Below are positions 18,903 through 28,448 of a DNA stretch of 64,000 nucleotides, one piece after another. The notes under the pieces are model-generated. The model had not been told where the DNA came from. It saw only the letters and a list, made by a program, of their open reading frames with translations, and ran no database searches. A program made the position numbers and the translations under genes. The stretch's first letter is position 1. Each line of letters opens with the position of its first letter. The DNA comes from Methylomonas sp. 11b (GTDB taxonomy: Bacteria > Pseudomonadota > Gammaproteobacteria > Methylococcales > Methylomonadaceae): positions 2,909,741 to 2,973,740 of the forward strand of contig NZ_KI911557.1 in NCBI RefSeq assembly GCF_000515215.1, given 5' to 3'.

Positions 18903-19688
18903 CTATTGCTTGAAAACTTCGCGAAACAGCTGCTGCATGGCTTCCCAGGATTGTTTATCCGCGTCGGCATTGTAAGCAATAGGTAAATTGTTGGCTTTGC
19001 CCAACCTGTCGGCATCGGGATTGCTGAAACCGTGGCGTACGCCGGGATAGTTGACAAAACGATAATCCACACCAGCTTGGGTCATTTCTTTTTCAAAAGC
19101 CGTAATGCTATCGGCACTGACGAATTCGTCGGCCGCGCCGTTCAACACCAATACCCGCGCCTTCACCTGCCCGACCCGCGCCGGGGTTTGCGTTGCCAGA
19201 TTGCCGTGAAAGCTCACCACCGCCGCCAGATCGGTACCCAGCCGCGCCATATTCAAGACTGTCGCGCCGCCGAAACAATAGCCTATAGCCGCAATCTTGC
19301 CCTTATTGACACTGGCTTGTTTTTGCAAAAAGGCTAAAGCCGCCGTAAAACGCAGTTGCGAAACACCGGCCCGCTCCACGACGCTGTTCATGAAGGTTGA
19401 AGCTTCGGCGGCATGCTCGCTGGATTTGCCGTCGCCGTACATATCGACAGCCAGCGCGGTATAGCCCAGCTCAGCCAACATCTTCGCACGCTGCCGGGCA
19501 TAGTCGTTCAAGCCCCACCATTCGTGAACCACCAACACGCCGGGCTGTTTTTCGCCCTTTGCATCGTCCCATACCAGATAGCCCTTCAGCGTGGTATCGC
19601 CGGCGGTATAACTGACGGTTTGTTCCTGCAATGCCGCTTGCAAACCGGAACTGAACAATAAAGCCAAAAAGAATAAGCCGCGCATCAT
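18903..19688 (-). CDS. Exported dienelactone hydrolase-family protein
   Basis: An alpha/beta hydrolase of the dienelactone hydrolase family, 261 residues from ATG 19688, which has GGGAGG five bases upstream and starts a signal peptide (MMRGLFFLALLFSSGLQA). The catalytic triad is readable as Cys in GYCFGGATV, Asp in NGAADEFV and His in GVRHGFSNP. The oxyanion region is HEWWGLNDYARQRA. The natural substrate of such periplasmic members is usually unknown. Monocistronic; it converges with tetR without a gap. Confidence 0.88.
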   Translation of the reverse strand: MMRGLFFLALLFSSGLQAALQEQTVSYTAGDTTLKGYLVWDDAKGEKQPGVLVVHEWWGLNDYARQRAKMLAELGYTALAVDMYGDGKSSEHAAEASTFMNSVVERAGVSQLRFTAALAFLQKQASVNKGKIAAIGYCFGGATVLNMARLGTDLAAVVSFHGNLATQTPARVGQVKARVLVLNGAADEFVSADSITAFEKEMTQAGVDYRFVNYPGVRHGFSNPDADRLGKANNLPIAYNADADKQSWEAMQQLFREVFKQ

Positions 19689-19844
19689 GAAAACCTCCCG
19701 TTCAAAAAATGGGCTTACGTTTACACCGCTAACGGGCATTGTCAATCTCTCGGGCCTTGCGACGATAAAATTCCACCTTTGCGGCGTGTTTTACAGCAAA
19801 CTAGACGCACTGATTTCCTTTAAACGAACAGCAAATTAAATTCC

Positions 19845-21044
19845 ATGACGCACTCCGGCGCAAAACCTATCTGGCGGCAAATCCCCAAAAGCGTTTGGGC
19901 ATTGGGCTTTGTCAGTATGTTGATGGATATTTCCTCGGAAATGATCCACAGCCTGCTGCCGATATTCATGCTCACCACCTTGCATGCCAGTAGCTTGAGC
20001 ATCGGCTTAATCGAAGGCGCTGCGGAAGCGACTGCGCTAATCGTGAAGGTGTTTTCCGGCGTGCTCAGCGATTATCTGGGCAAGCGTAAAAGCCTGGCTT
20101 TGATCGGCTATAGCCTGGGCGCACTGACCAAACCCCTGTTTGCGATTGCCGGCAGCAGCGGTATGGTCCTGACGGCGCGCTTGCTGGATCGGGTCGGCAA
20201 GGGCATTCGCGGCGCCCCGCGCGACGCGCTGGTAGCCGACATTACCCCGCCGGAAATTCGCGGCGCGGCCTTTGGCCTACGGCAATCGCTGGACACGGTA
20301 GGGTCATTCCTCGGGCCATTGCTGGCCGTGGCGCTAATGCTGCTGTGGGCTAATGATTTTCGGGAGGTATTTTGGGTGGCGGTTATTCCTGGCCTGTTAT
20401 CGGTCATGATGTTGCTGTTTGGCGTGCGGGAACCCAAGCATATACAGCGTTCGCAACACGGTAATCCGATAAAACGCGCCAATCTGCAACGCTTGCATGC
20501 CGGCTATTGGCGGGTAGTGATTATCGGCGCGGTATTCACGCTGGCGCGTTTCAGCGAGGCATTTTTGGTGCTGCGCGCACAACAAAGCGGTATTCCAATT
20601 GCGCTGTTACCCTTGGCAATGGTGGCGATGAATATCGTTTATTCGGCCACGGCCTACCCATTCGGCCGCCTGTCCGACAGCGTATCGCATCGCAAATTGC
20701 TGGGCTGGGGACTGGTCGTGCTAATCGCCGCCGACTTGGTGCTGGCTAGTAGCGCCGACTGGCGAATCGTGCTGGCCGGCGTGGGACTTTGGGGGGTACA
20801 CATGGGCATGACCCAAGGCTTGCTGGCAAAAATGGTCGCGGACACTGCGCCGGCCGACCTGCGCGGCACCGCTTACGGGTTTTTCAATCTGGTGGGCGGC
20901 ATCGCCATGCTGTTGGCTAGCGTCATGGCGGGTTTACTGTGGGATAGCTACGGCGCCGAATTTACGTTTTACGCCGGGGCCGGATTTTGTTTGATTGCGC
21001 TATTCATCCTCATCACTCAGCGTAGAGATAAAGCTGATCATTGA
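19845..21044 (+). CDS. MFS transporter
   Basis: A 399-residue major facilitator with about 12 hydrophobic helices. The cytoplasmic loop motif DRVGKGIRGAPRDALVADI is typical of a conserved MFS subgroup with no agreed substrate. A second loop, GRLSDSVSHRKLLGWG, is the usual loop 2-3 type motif repeated in the C-half. The substrate cannot be inferred. It stands alone between the hydrolase and a diguanylate cyclase. Confidence 0.88.
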   Translation: MTHSGAKPIWRQIPKSVWALGFVSMLMDISSEMIHSLLPIFMLTTLHASSLSIGLIEGAAEATALIVKVFSGVLSDYLGKRKSLALIGYSLGALTKPLFAIAGSSGMVLTARLLDRVGKGIRGAPRDALVADITPPEIRGAAFGLRQSLDTVGSFLGPLLAVALMLLWANDFREVFWVAVIPGLLSVMMLLFGVREPKHIQRSQHGNPIKRANLQRLHAGYWRVVIIGAVFTLARFSEAFLVLRAQQSGIPIALLPLAMVAMNIVYSATAYPFGRLSDSVSHRKLLGWGLVVLIAADLVLASSADWRIVLAGVGLWGVHMGMTQGLLAKMVADTAPADLRGTAYGFFNLVGGIAMLLASVMAGLLWDSYGAEFTFYAGAGFCLIALFILITQRRDKADH

Positions 21045-21102
21045 CCGCCATTTGCATAGCCATAGACTAAAAAAAGGAAAAATTCCCGAAAAATTTTGCA
21101 AC

Positions 21103-21124
21103 AAGCTTACAAGCATGTAAGCTT
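21103..21124. promoter_or_regulatory. Inverted repeat before the diguanylate cyclase gene
   Basis: Arms AAGCTTACA/TGTAAGCTT (9 bp, perfect) with a 4-nt loop AGCA. There is no T-run, so it is more likely an operator or a weak terminator than a strong terminator. It lies 64 bp upstream of the TTG start of the cyclase gene. Confidence 0.4.
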
Positions 21125-21187
21125 TAGCGTACAAATAATCTCGTAAATGGCCGAGCTTTTCAGCCGAATAAGTACCTAAAGCCTAGT

Positions 21188-23428
21188 TTGAAATACATCC
21201 TTCTCAGCCGTTTACAGCGTATCAATAAATACCAGCTTTGGCTGATTTCGGTGGTTCTGGCGACAGTGCTCACCGAATCGATTGTGGCGATGATGGATTT
21301 GCTGCTGAAAGGCGAAATCAGCATCGATTACCTACTCACCGGCTTGGTCGCATCGCTGCTTGTCGCCTCGTTGATCTGCGCGATGATTATTGTCTTTTTA
21401 GATCAACTGAGCAGTTTGAACGACGATAATACCCAGTTGAGTACTATCGTCACCGCACTGCCCATTCCGCTGGCACTATTCGACGACAAGCGCAACCTGC
21501 AAATGCTGAACCCGGAATTTACCAAGGTCTTCGGCTACGAGCTCCGGGATATTCCCAACCTATCCGAATGGCAACTACAGGCCTTCCCCGATCCTGTTTA
21601 CCGTGAAACGATCAGCGCGGAATGGCAAAAGCGTTTCAAAAATGACGACCTTGAATTTCAGCCCCTGGAAATCAAAATCCGCTGCAAAAACGGTCTGACC
21701 AAACACGCAATGGCCACCGCCACGCGTATAGGTGGAGCCGATCATAAAATGCAGTTGGTGTTGCTCTACGATATTTCCAAACGCATCGCAGCAATGAACG
21801 CGCTCGCCGAGTCGCGTAGCCTGTTGCAGTCGGTGATCGAAACCATACCCACGCGGGTGTTTTGGAAAGATCCGCAATCGCGCTATCTCGGCTGTAACTC
21901 CCAGTTTGCTGGAGATTGCGGCTTGGCCAGAGCTGAAGACATTGTCGGCAAAGTCGATAGCCAATTGTCCTGGCGGGATCAGGCGGAAATCTACCGTGCC
22001 GATGACCGCCTCGTAATGCAATCCAATGTGCCTAAGCTGGCGTACGAAGAGCCGCAAACCACTCCCGATGGCCGGGAGATTCTGCTGCGAACCTCCAAAG
22101 CGCCACTGCGGAACAGTCTGGGTGAAACCATCGGGGTATTGGGGGTATACGATGACATCACCGAACTAAAGAAGATCGAAAACGAGTTGTGGCTGACCAA
22201 AACCATGGTCGATAAAAGCAAGACCGCTTTCTTCTGTCTTGATCCCAGGGGCATGGTGACGTACGTCAATGATTACGCGTGTCTGTCCTTGGGCTATTCG
22301 CGGGACGAATTGGTGGGTATGAGCCCTTGGGAATTCGATCCGGACTTTCCGGCCAGTGCCTGGTCGAGCATTTGGGGGCGTTTGCGCGACTGCGAAATCG
22401 TCAGCCACGAAAGTCGGCATCGGCGTAAGGACGGCACGATTTTCCCTGTCGAACTCACCTGCCACTACATCGCTCACAATGGCTTGGAACTGAGTTTTAC
22501 CTTCGTGCAAAACATTAGCGAACGTAAACGCCTGGACACCGAACTGCGGATTGCCGCTACGGCTTTCGAATCGCAAGAGGGCATGATGATTACCGATGCC
22601 AATGCCGTGATTTTAAAGGTTAATAAATCGTTCACCGAAATTACCGGCTACGCCAGCGAAGAAGCCGTCGGTCAAAAAATGAATTTACTCAATTCCGGCA
22701 TTCACAACGCGCTGTTTTTTGCAGAGATGTGGCAATCAATCGATAGCAAGGGCGTCTGGCAAGGCGAAATATGGAATCGGCGTAAGAACGGCAATATATT
22801 CCCGGAATGGCTCACCATCAGCGCCGTGAAAGGCGCGGATGACAAAATTACTCATTATGTCGGCACGATGATGGACATAACGGCGCGTAAAGCCATAGAG
22901 CAACACATTCATCATCTGGCCCACTTTGACGCACTAACCGATCTGCCCAATCGCACCTTGCTGATCGACCGTCTACATCAGGCTATCGCTCAGGCCAGAC
23001 GCGAGCACGGTTTGCTGGCCTTGCTCTATCTGGATCTGGACAAATTCAAGCCGGTCAACGACAGCTTCGGCCACGATGTCGGCGACTTATTGTTGAAGGA
23101 AGTGGCGAATCGCCTGGAAGCATGCGTAAAGCGCGAAACGGATACCGTGTCGCGCTTGGGTGGCGACGAGTTTGTGATTTTGCTCAGTCAATTAGACAGA
23201 CAATCGGCGGCCGGATTGGTAGCGGAAAGCATCTTGGCTAGTTTGAATCAGCCATTTGTGATTCAACAACACACCCTGGATATCTCTTCCAGCGTAGGTA
23301 TTGCCGTTTATCCGGATGACGGCTTGGAAGCACATACCCTGATGAAAAACGCCGATAATGCCATGTATCAAGCCAAATGCGCCGGTCGCGGATGTTTCCG
23401 GTTTTTTAGGTCCGCAGCAGAAGGCTAA
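21188..23428 (+). CDS. Membrane PAS-GGDEF diguanylate cyclase
   Basis: A 746-residue protein that should make cyclic di-GMP. Two N-terminal membrane helices (about 16-39 and 48-72) are followed by about four PAS domains (near 80-195, 210-325, 335-445 and 455-568) and a GGDEF domain from about 575. The catalytic GGDEF is intact at 658-662. The product-inhibition site RETD lies at 649-652, five residues before it, so feedback control is expected. There is no EAL domain. The start appears to be TTG at 21188, because the first membrane helix would be lost from the next in-frame ATG. The ligand sensed is unknown. Confidence 0.92.
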   Translation: MKYILLSRLQRINKYQLWLISVVLATVLTESIVAMMDLLLKGEISIDYLLTGLVASLLVASLICAMIIVFLDQLSSLNDDNTQLSTIVTALPIPLALFDDKRNLQMLNPEFTKVFGYELRDIPNLSEWQLQAFPDPVYRETISAEWQKRFKNDDLEFQPLEIKIRCKNGLTKHAMATATRIGGADHKMQLVLLYDISKRIAAMNALAESRSLLQSVIETIPTRVFWKDPQSRYLGCNSQFAGDCGLARAEDIVGKVDSQLSWRDQAEIYRADDRLVMQSNVPKLAYEEPQTTPDGREILLRTSKAPLRNSLGETIGVLGVYDDITELKKIENELWLTKTMVDKSKTAFFCLDPRGMVTYVNDYACLSLGYSRDELVGMSPWEFDPDFPASAWSSIWGRLRDCEIVSHESRHRRKDGTIFPVELTCHYIAHNGLELSFTFVQNISERKRLDTELRIAATAFESQEGMMITDANAVILKVNKSFTEITGYASEEAVGQKMNLLNSGIHNALFFAEMWQSIDSKGVWQGEIWNRRKNGNIFPEWLTISAVKGADDKITHYVGTMMDITARKAIEQHIHHLAHFDALTDLPNRTLLIDRLHQAIAQARREHGLLALLYLDLDKFKPVNDSFGHDVGDLLLKEVANRLEACVKRETDTVSRLGGDEFVILLSQLDRQSAAGLVAESILASLNQPFVIQQHTLDISSSVGIAVYPDDGLEAHTLMKNADNAMYQAKCAGRGCFRFFRSAAEG

Positions 23429-24366
23429 TTGCCGTTTACCTGCAAAGGCCCATATAGCCACAGACCAAGCCTTGGCTCCACTGCCACCCCCGCCGCATCG
23501 GCGAATTGAAACGGTACCGAAATCAGCTCCATACCGTGATTAATCTGCACCGCAAAATGCAAATGCGGCCCGGTCGTCAAGCCGGTATTGCCGGAGTAAC
23601 CGATCAACTGTCCGGTGGCCACCCGCATTCCTGGCGAGACTTGAGCCTTTTCCAACGCCAGATGCGCATAAACGGCCATGGAGCCGTCCTCATGCAAGAT
23701 CCTGATGCTGTTGGCCTTGCTGGCGTAAGCCTGGCTGGTGCCATTGCCGGTGTAATCGTTTTCCACTTCCAACACGATACCGCCGCGAGCCGCGTAAATC
23801 GGTGTATCAACCGGCATCATAATGTCTACCGCATAACGATTTTGTTGATCGTGATGACTGTAAGGACCATTAAAAGCTTGGGTAATTTGAAACTGCGTAC
23901 CGGCCGGCAAAGGTGGTTTATAAAGCGTTTGGCTCACATAGCCCGGTAACGGCCGCCCAACCACATAGCTATATTGCAGATTGACGCTATAAAATCCGGC
24001 GCTCTCGTTGGGAATAAGCGAAAACAAGCTGCCGGACTGTCCGGATTCAACGACAAAGCGGCGCGGCAAATCCGGATTGGCGCGGACATTTTCCCGCTCT
24101 CGCCAATCGACTGCCAACTCTATAGGCCCCGGATAGGCGTTCAGCGCAAAAAAACTCGGCTGCAAGTCATCGGCGGTTTTTTCCAGCCAAACGCGTTTAG
24201 GATTGGCGGCTTTTAATTGCCTGACTTCTACCGGCTGGCTAGATGCCGGGGCCTGATCCGTAAAATACCAGTTACCCTGGGCATCCTGATATTTATAAAG
24301 CTTTTTCGCTACACCGCTACCTGACGCCAATAACAGCGAAACCGCTAAAATGCCGCGCGCAAGCAC
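23425..24366 (-). CDS. M23 (LytM) domain envelope protein, possibly non-catalytic
   Basis: A 313-residue exported protein with GTG start and a signal peptide ending near GVAKK. Residues about 21-50 (KKLYKYQDAQGNWYFTDQAP) form a DUF4124-like segment. The LytM domain spans about 155-290. The zinc ligands H268/H270 (GPHLHF), H235 (YAHLALE) and Asp181 (RYAVD) are present, but the His of the HxxxD motif is Arg177. The nearby His171/His172 might substitute. It either cleaves peptidoglycan peptides or, like NlpD/EnvC with degenerate motifs, activates amidases. It lies 12 bp after a lipoprotein gene, likely one operon. Its end overlaps the end of the cyclase gene by 4 bp. Confidence 0.85.
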   Translation of the reverse strand: MLARGILAVSLLLASGSGVAKKLYKYQDAQGNWYFTDQAPASSQPVEVRQLKAANPKRVWLEKTADDLQPSFFALNAYPGPIELAVDWRERENVRANPDLPRRFVVESGQSGSLFSLIPNESAGFYSVNLQYSYVVGRPLPGYVSQTLYKPPLPAGTQFQITQAFNGPYSHHDQQNRYAVDIMMPVDTPIYAARGGIVLEVENDYTGNGTSQAYASKANSIRILHEDGSMAVYAHLALEKAQVSPGMRVATGQLIGYSGNTGLTTGPHLHFAVQINHGMELISVPFQFADAAGVAVEPRLGLWLYGPLQVNGN

Positions 24367-24378
24367 CGGCCACCACGA

Positions 24379-24723
24379 TTATTTGCGGGTAGAACTAAAG
24401 GTGTAAGACCGCACTACACCTTGCGCGTCGAAGCGAATCAACAAATCCTGGGAATCGTTACCGCCGAACAAGGCATATTTGTAGATCCCGTAAGTCCAGG
24501 TAGGCTTACCATCTTCCATGCCGGTGCGCCAAGGCGTGCCGAACATTTCGGTAATATCTTGCTTACGGGTTTGGCCGACCTTGATTTCCGGCACTCTGAC
24601 GGGGGAAAACTCTTGGCCGACAGTAAAGCAACCGGTCAATTGCGTAGTCGCAAGGCTGGCGACTAATAGAAGTGAACTAAAGCCAAAAGCGCGTGGTCCG
24701 CGTTTTGCAAGAAAATTGTTCAT
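24379..24723 (-). CDS. SmpA/BamE-like lipoprotein
   Basis: A 114-residue lipoprotein. The signal peptide ends in the lipobox QLTGC, and no Asp follows the Cys, so outer-membrane sorting is expected. The mature part has the SmpA/OmlA-like pattern: IKVGQTRKQDITEMFGTPWRTG, then a tryptophan strand TWTYGIYKYALFGG and an ending LLIRFDAQGVVRSYTFS. The true BamE is usually a separate gene, so this is probably a paralogue. It precedes the M23 gene by 12 bp. Confidence 0.8.
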   Translation of the reverse strand: MNNFLAKRGPRAFGFSSLLLVASLATTQLTGCFTVGQEFSPVRVPEIKVGQTRKQDITEMFGTPWRTGMEDGKPTWTYGIYKYALFGGNDSQDLLIRFDAQGVVRSYTFSSTRK

Positions 24724-24833
24724 TTGTATTCCCTAATTGAAAAGTTGATTGATATAAACTAGCTGTTAGTGGCTTATCTTAGCCGGTTCCAGCCGCGATT
24801 CGAAAATTTTTTAGCCACCGATAAGATGTCATC

Positions 24834-26438
24834 ATGCCTACCGAAAACCACAATTCAGCCCTCGATAATCTGAACTTCGACAATCGTTTTATCCGCGAGT
24901 TGCCAGGTGATCCCGAACCGGACAATTTTCGGCGCCAAGTTTATGCAGCGTGCTATTCCAGGGCCAATCCGACACCGGCGCAGCAACCCAGGTTAGTCGC
25001 TTATTCCAGAGAAGTCGCGGAAGATTTGGGCTTATCCGCCGAGATTTGCGAATCGGAAGATTTTTGCCAAGTATTCGCCGGCAGCCGGCTAGCAAAAGGC
25101 ATGGAAGCGTACGCGATGTGCTACGGCGGCCATCAATTCGGCCATTGGGCCGGTCAGCTCGGCGATGGCCGGGCCATCAACTTGGGCGAAGTCGTTAACA
25201 ATCGTAACCAACGTTATACCTTGCAACTGAAAGGTGCCGGCGTCACGCCGTATTCGCGTAGCGCCGACGGCTTGGCGGTTCTGCGTTCTTCAATACGCGA
25301 GTTTTTGTGCAGCGAAGCCATGCATCATCTCGGTGTGCCGACCACCCGCGCCTTGAGTGTAATCCTGACCGGCAAGCAAGTGGTGCGCGACATGTTCTAT
25401 GACGGTAATCCGCAAATGGAACCTGGCGCAGTGGTCTGCCGGGTGGCTCCGTCGTTTACCCGCTTCGGCAGTTTTCAAATATTCACCGCGCGCGATGACA
25501 TCGACTCGCTGAAAAAACTGGTGGATTACACCATTCGTACCGATTTTCCGGAGCTGGGTGAGCCATCGATTCCTGTCTACCTGGATTGGTTTAAACAAGT
25601 GTGCCGCAAGACGGCCGAAATGATCGTGCACTGGCAGCGGGTCGGTTTCGTGCACGGGGTGATGAACACCGACAATATGTCGATACTGGGCTTGACCATC
25701 GATTATGGTCCTTACGGCTGGCTGGAAAATTACGATCCGGACTGGACACCCAACACCACTGATGCGCAAGGCCGGCGCTACCGGTTCGGCAATCAGGCGA
25801 AAATCGCCTATTGGAATTTGGTACAACTCGCCAACGCTTTGTATCCCTTGATTATGCGTGCCGAAAGTTTGCAGCAAGCCTTATTGGCTTACACCGAAAC
25901 CTTCGACGCCGGCTGGCAGGCGATGATGGCCGCCAAATTGGGTCTAACAACGTTCGAACCCAGCGAAGACGATGGCTTGGTTAACGAACTAACGCAGCTA
26001 ATGCAAGCCGCTGAAACCGATATGACCTTGTTTTATCGGCAGTTGGCCAATGTCGATATAAGTGCGGAATCCAATTCGCCGGCACAATTTTTAGCGCTTT
26101 TGCAGCGAACCAGCTACGAGCCATTGACCGACGACATCATGGCGCAAGCCACCCGCTGGTTCGCCATTTATCGCCTGCGCAGTCAACGCTACGCTAGACT
26201 ACCGCTTGAGCGCAGTTCAGCAATGAATGCGGTCAATCCGAAATACGTATTGCGTAATTACCTGGCGCAATTGGCTATTGACCAGGCGGAACAAGGCGAT
26301 TTTTCTTTAGTCCGGGAATTGCTCGATGTGTTGCGCCACCCTTACGCCGAACAACCGGATAAACAGAGTTTTGCAGCTAAACGGCCCGATTGGGCTAAGC
26401 AGCGCGCCGGCTGTTCCATGTTGTCGTGCAGCTCCTAA
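24834..26438 (+). CDS. selO: Protein adenylyltransferase SelO
   Basis: A 534-residue SelO/YdiU-family pseudokinase-fold enzyme that transfers AMP to Ser/Thr/Tyr of target proteins under redox stress. Family blocks are easily seen: MCYGGHQFGHWAGQLGDGRA, LQLKGAGVTPYSRSADGLAVL, SSIREFLCSEAMHHLGVPTTRA and HGVMNTDNMSILG. The C-terminus GCSMLSCSS keeps the conserved CSS ending, with Cys where eukaryotic SelO has selenocysteine. ATG at 24834 suits the family start. Monocistronic. Confidence 0.95.
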   Translation: MPTENHNSALDNLNFDNRFIRELPGDPEPDNFRRQVYAACYSRANPTPAQQPRLVAYSREVAEDLGLSAEICESEDFCQVFAGSRLAKGMEAYAMCYGGHQFGHWAGQLGDGRAINLGEVVNNRNQRYTLQLKGAGVTPYSRSADGLAVLRSSIREFLCSEAMHHLGVPTTRALSVILTGKQVVRDMFYDGNPQMEPGAVVCRVAPSFTRFGSFQIFTARDDIDSLKKLVDYTIRTDFPELGEPSIPVYLDWFKQVCRKTAEMIVHWQRVGFVHGVMNTDNMSILGLTIDYGPYGWLENYDPDWTPNTTDAQGRRYRFGNQAKIAYWNLVQLANALYPLIMRAESLQQALLAYTETFDAGWQAMMAAKLGLTTFEPSEDDGLVNELTQLMQAAETDMTLFYRQLANVDISAESNSPAQFLALLQRTSYEPLTDDIMAQATRWFAIYRLRSQRYARLPLERSSAMNAVNPKYVLRNYLAQLAIDQAEQGDFSLVRELLDVLRHPYAEQPDKQSFAAKRPDWAKQRAGCSMLSCSS

Positions 26439-26550
26439 CGACTCGTCTAGGCAAATTTCGAACCAAGGTACTATGTCAACTTGTTCAAATTAGCTTATTA
26501 TTCGGCCACTAAATCACGTTATTTACTTGGAATAATCTCCGGAGCAAAGC

Positions 26551-28386
26551 ATGGCCAAAGAAATCGGCATCGTTAAAATCGCAACCGGCACCGTTACCGC
26601 CATTGCCGCCGACGGCAGTAAACGTATTTTGCAGGTGGGCGACCGCGTTTACCCGACCGATCTCTTGACCACTGCCGAAGGCAGCACGGTGATGATAGAG
26701 CTTGCCAATGGCTCCTTCGTTGACATGGGCGGCAATGACAGCATGCAACTGGGTGCCGTATTGCAAGAACAGGGCGAAGCCACTCAGACCGCGCAAAACC
26801 CGCAACCGGCAGGACTCTCCGCCGAAGAAATTCAAGCCGCCTTACTGGCCGGCGCAGATCCGACGGCAATAGCCGAAGCTACCGCCGCCGGCGGAGCGCC
26901 GGGTGCCGGAGGCGCACCGGGAGCAGGTAACGAAGGCCATGTGCCGGTTACTGTCGAATACCTCAACCCCGTGGCACCTGTCACTAACGGTTTCGACACC
27001 ACGGGGCCAGAGGTGGCATTTCCGCCGATTGTGCAGGAAGTTTTGATATTGAATCCAGACCAGGCCACTGCCACTACCCCGATAGTCGGCAGCGCTACTA
27101 ATGTCATTGTGGACGAAAGCAGTGCCAGCCAGCTACTTTCTCAGTCCGGTACGCTAAGCATTAACGGCCAAACGCCGTTATCAGTAGCTTTGTCGGCAAC
27201 TGGAGCGACTTGGGATAGTAATACGCAAACCCTGACAGCTAACGACGGCTCTTATCAGGTAGTTGTGAACAATGGCAGTTATACCTTCACCTTGCTAAAC
27301 GCTTTGACCCACATAAACACGGGCACACCGGAATCGCCGGCTATTGGCTTTACATTCTCCGCGACGTTAACCGATCAGGACGGTAGAGTCGCGAATACGA
27401 CGTTTAGCGCGAACGTGTTTGATGACGCACCCTTCGTCAAAAACAGCAACGGGATTTTACAAGATGCCGCAGGTCAAACATTAACGGGCTTGATTGATTA
27501 CGATCTGGGTTTTGATGGCTTTGGAAGTGCCGGTGGTGTAAATTTGATAAACAATAATGGGGCTTTAACGTCTCGAGCGGACGGTATTTCTTATTTGATT
27601 GTCGATAGCAACGGCGACCAGTTACAAGAGCTTTATGCTTTTGTCGATAACGGTGCCCTGACGACCACATTTGCCGACCTCAGTGCTGACCGCATGGTAT
27701 TTTCGCTGCTGCCGACAGTTAACGGCGCCGTAGATGGTGCGTACAAATTGGAATTACACGATGTTTTGGATTTGCCTGCTGCGCCGAGCACCACGCTAGA
27801 TTTTGGCAGTGCCGCGCTGGCTTTCGGTGCCGGAAAAGTTGCTGTAGGGAATTCTCTACTTGTTGAGGGCAGCAACCTGTTTATCGACTCAACAAACAAT
27901 GACGTCGGTGTGGGTGATAGATTTTTGGATACATCGGAAGTAATAACCTACAGATTTGGTACTGTCGGCGGTTTCGATATTACATCCCCGCAATTAGTAA
28001 ACTCGGTGCAACTCAATGAAGCCGATGTTGGTAGTGCTTTGGATGTTTTTACCTGGACAGCTTATAGGGGGCTAACCCAAGTTGATACTGGAACGGTTGT
28101 ATTTAGCACGCCTGCTGGAGGTGGGCTTACGGACCCGATTGATGTGGTTGGTGGTTATGACCGATTGGAAATCCAGGTTAATTTTGGCAAACTCGCGGTG
28201 GGAGGTCTGCAATATAGCAGCGTAGCGCCACAAAACCTGCAATTACAGTTTGGTTTTAGTGCAACAGATGGTGATGGCGATAGCACCGGCGTTGGTAGCT
28301 TTACCGTCGATACCGGCGCATTGCTCAATACTGGCATCGGCAGTGTGCTGCCTGATTTGCAACACCCCGATAGCGTTATTCATTAA
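26551..28386 (+). CDS. Compact LapA/BapA-like protein with retention module and TAAG site
   Basis: A 611-residue protein, preceded by CGGAG. Residues 1-80 form the N-terminal retention module of type I-secreted giant adhesins (GIVKIATGTVTAIAADGSKR, then VGDRVYPTDLLTT and GSTVMIELANGSFVDMG). TAAG at 111-114 matches the LapG-type periplasmic cleavage consensus. Residues ~180-300 resemble a T1SS-143/VCBS-like beta unit (GTLSINGQTPLSVALS to FSATLTDQDGR), and a second beta-rich part follows to the end. I see no GGxGxDxxx RTX repeats and no long repeat array; such adhesins are usually several thousand residues. A strong terminator follows within 15 bp, so the gene looks complete rather than cut. 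No secretion ABC genes, lapG or lapD are in the window. Confidence 0.8.
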   Translation: MAKEIGIVKIATGTVTAIAADGSKRILQVGDRVYPTDLLTTAEGSTVMIELANGSFVDMGGNDSMQLGAVLQEQGEATQTAQNPQPAGLSAEEIQAALLAGADPTAIAEATAAGGAPGAGGAPGAGNEGHVPVTVEYLNPVAPVTNGFDTTGPEVAFPPIVQEVLILNPDQATATTPIVGSATNVIVDESSASQLLSQSGTLSINGQTPLSVALSATGATWDSNTQTLTANDGSYQVVVNNGSYTFTLLNALTHINTGTPESPAIGFTFSATLTDQDGRVANTTFSANVFDDAPFVKNSNGILQDAAGQTLTGLIDYDLGFDGFGSAGGVNLINNNGALTSRADGISYLIVDSNGDQLQELYAFVDNGALTTTFADLSADRMVFSLLPTVNGAVDGAYKLELHDVLDLPAAPSTTLDFGSAALAFGAGKVAVGNSLLVEGSNLFIDSTNNDVGVGDRFLDTSEVITYRFGTVGGFDITSPQLVNSVQLNEADVGSALDVFTWTAYRGLTQVDTGTVVFSTPAGGGLTDPIDVVGGYDRLEIQVNFGKLAVGGLQYSSVAPQNLQLQFGFSATDGDGDSTGVGSFTVDTGALLNTGIGSVLPDLQHPDSVIH

Positions 28387-28400
28387 TCAAGTGCATTTCG

Positions 28401-28434
28401 CAACAAAAAGCCGGCATAAGCCGGCTTTTTGTTG
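28401..28434. terminator. Strong bidirectional terminator
   Basis: A perfect 15-bp stem (CAACAAAAAGCCGGC and its complement) with loop ATAA. The stem carries an A-run on one side and a T-run on the other, so it works for both the adhesin-like gene and the converging PEP-CTERM gene. Confidence 0.85.
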
Positions 28435-28448
28435 CCTGGGAACAAGCT

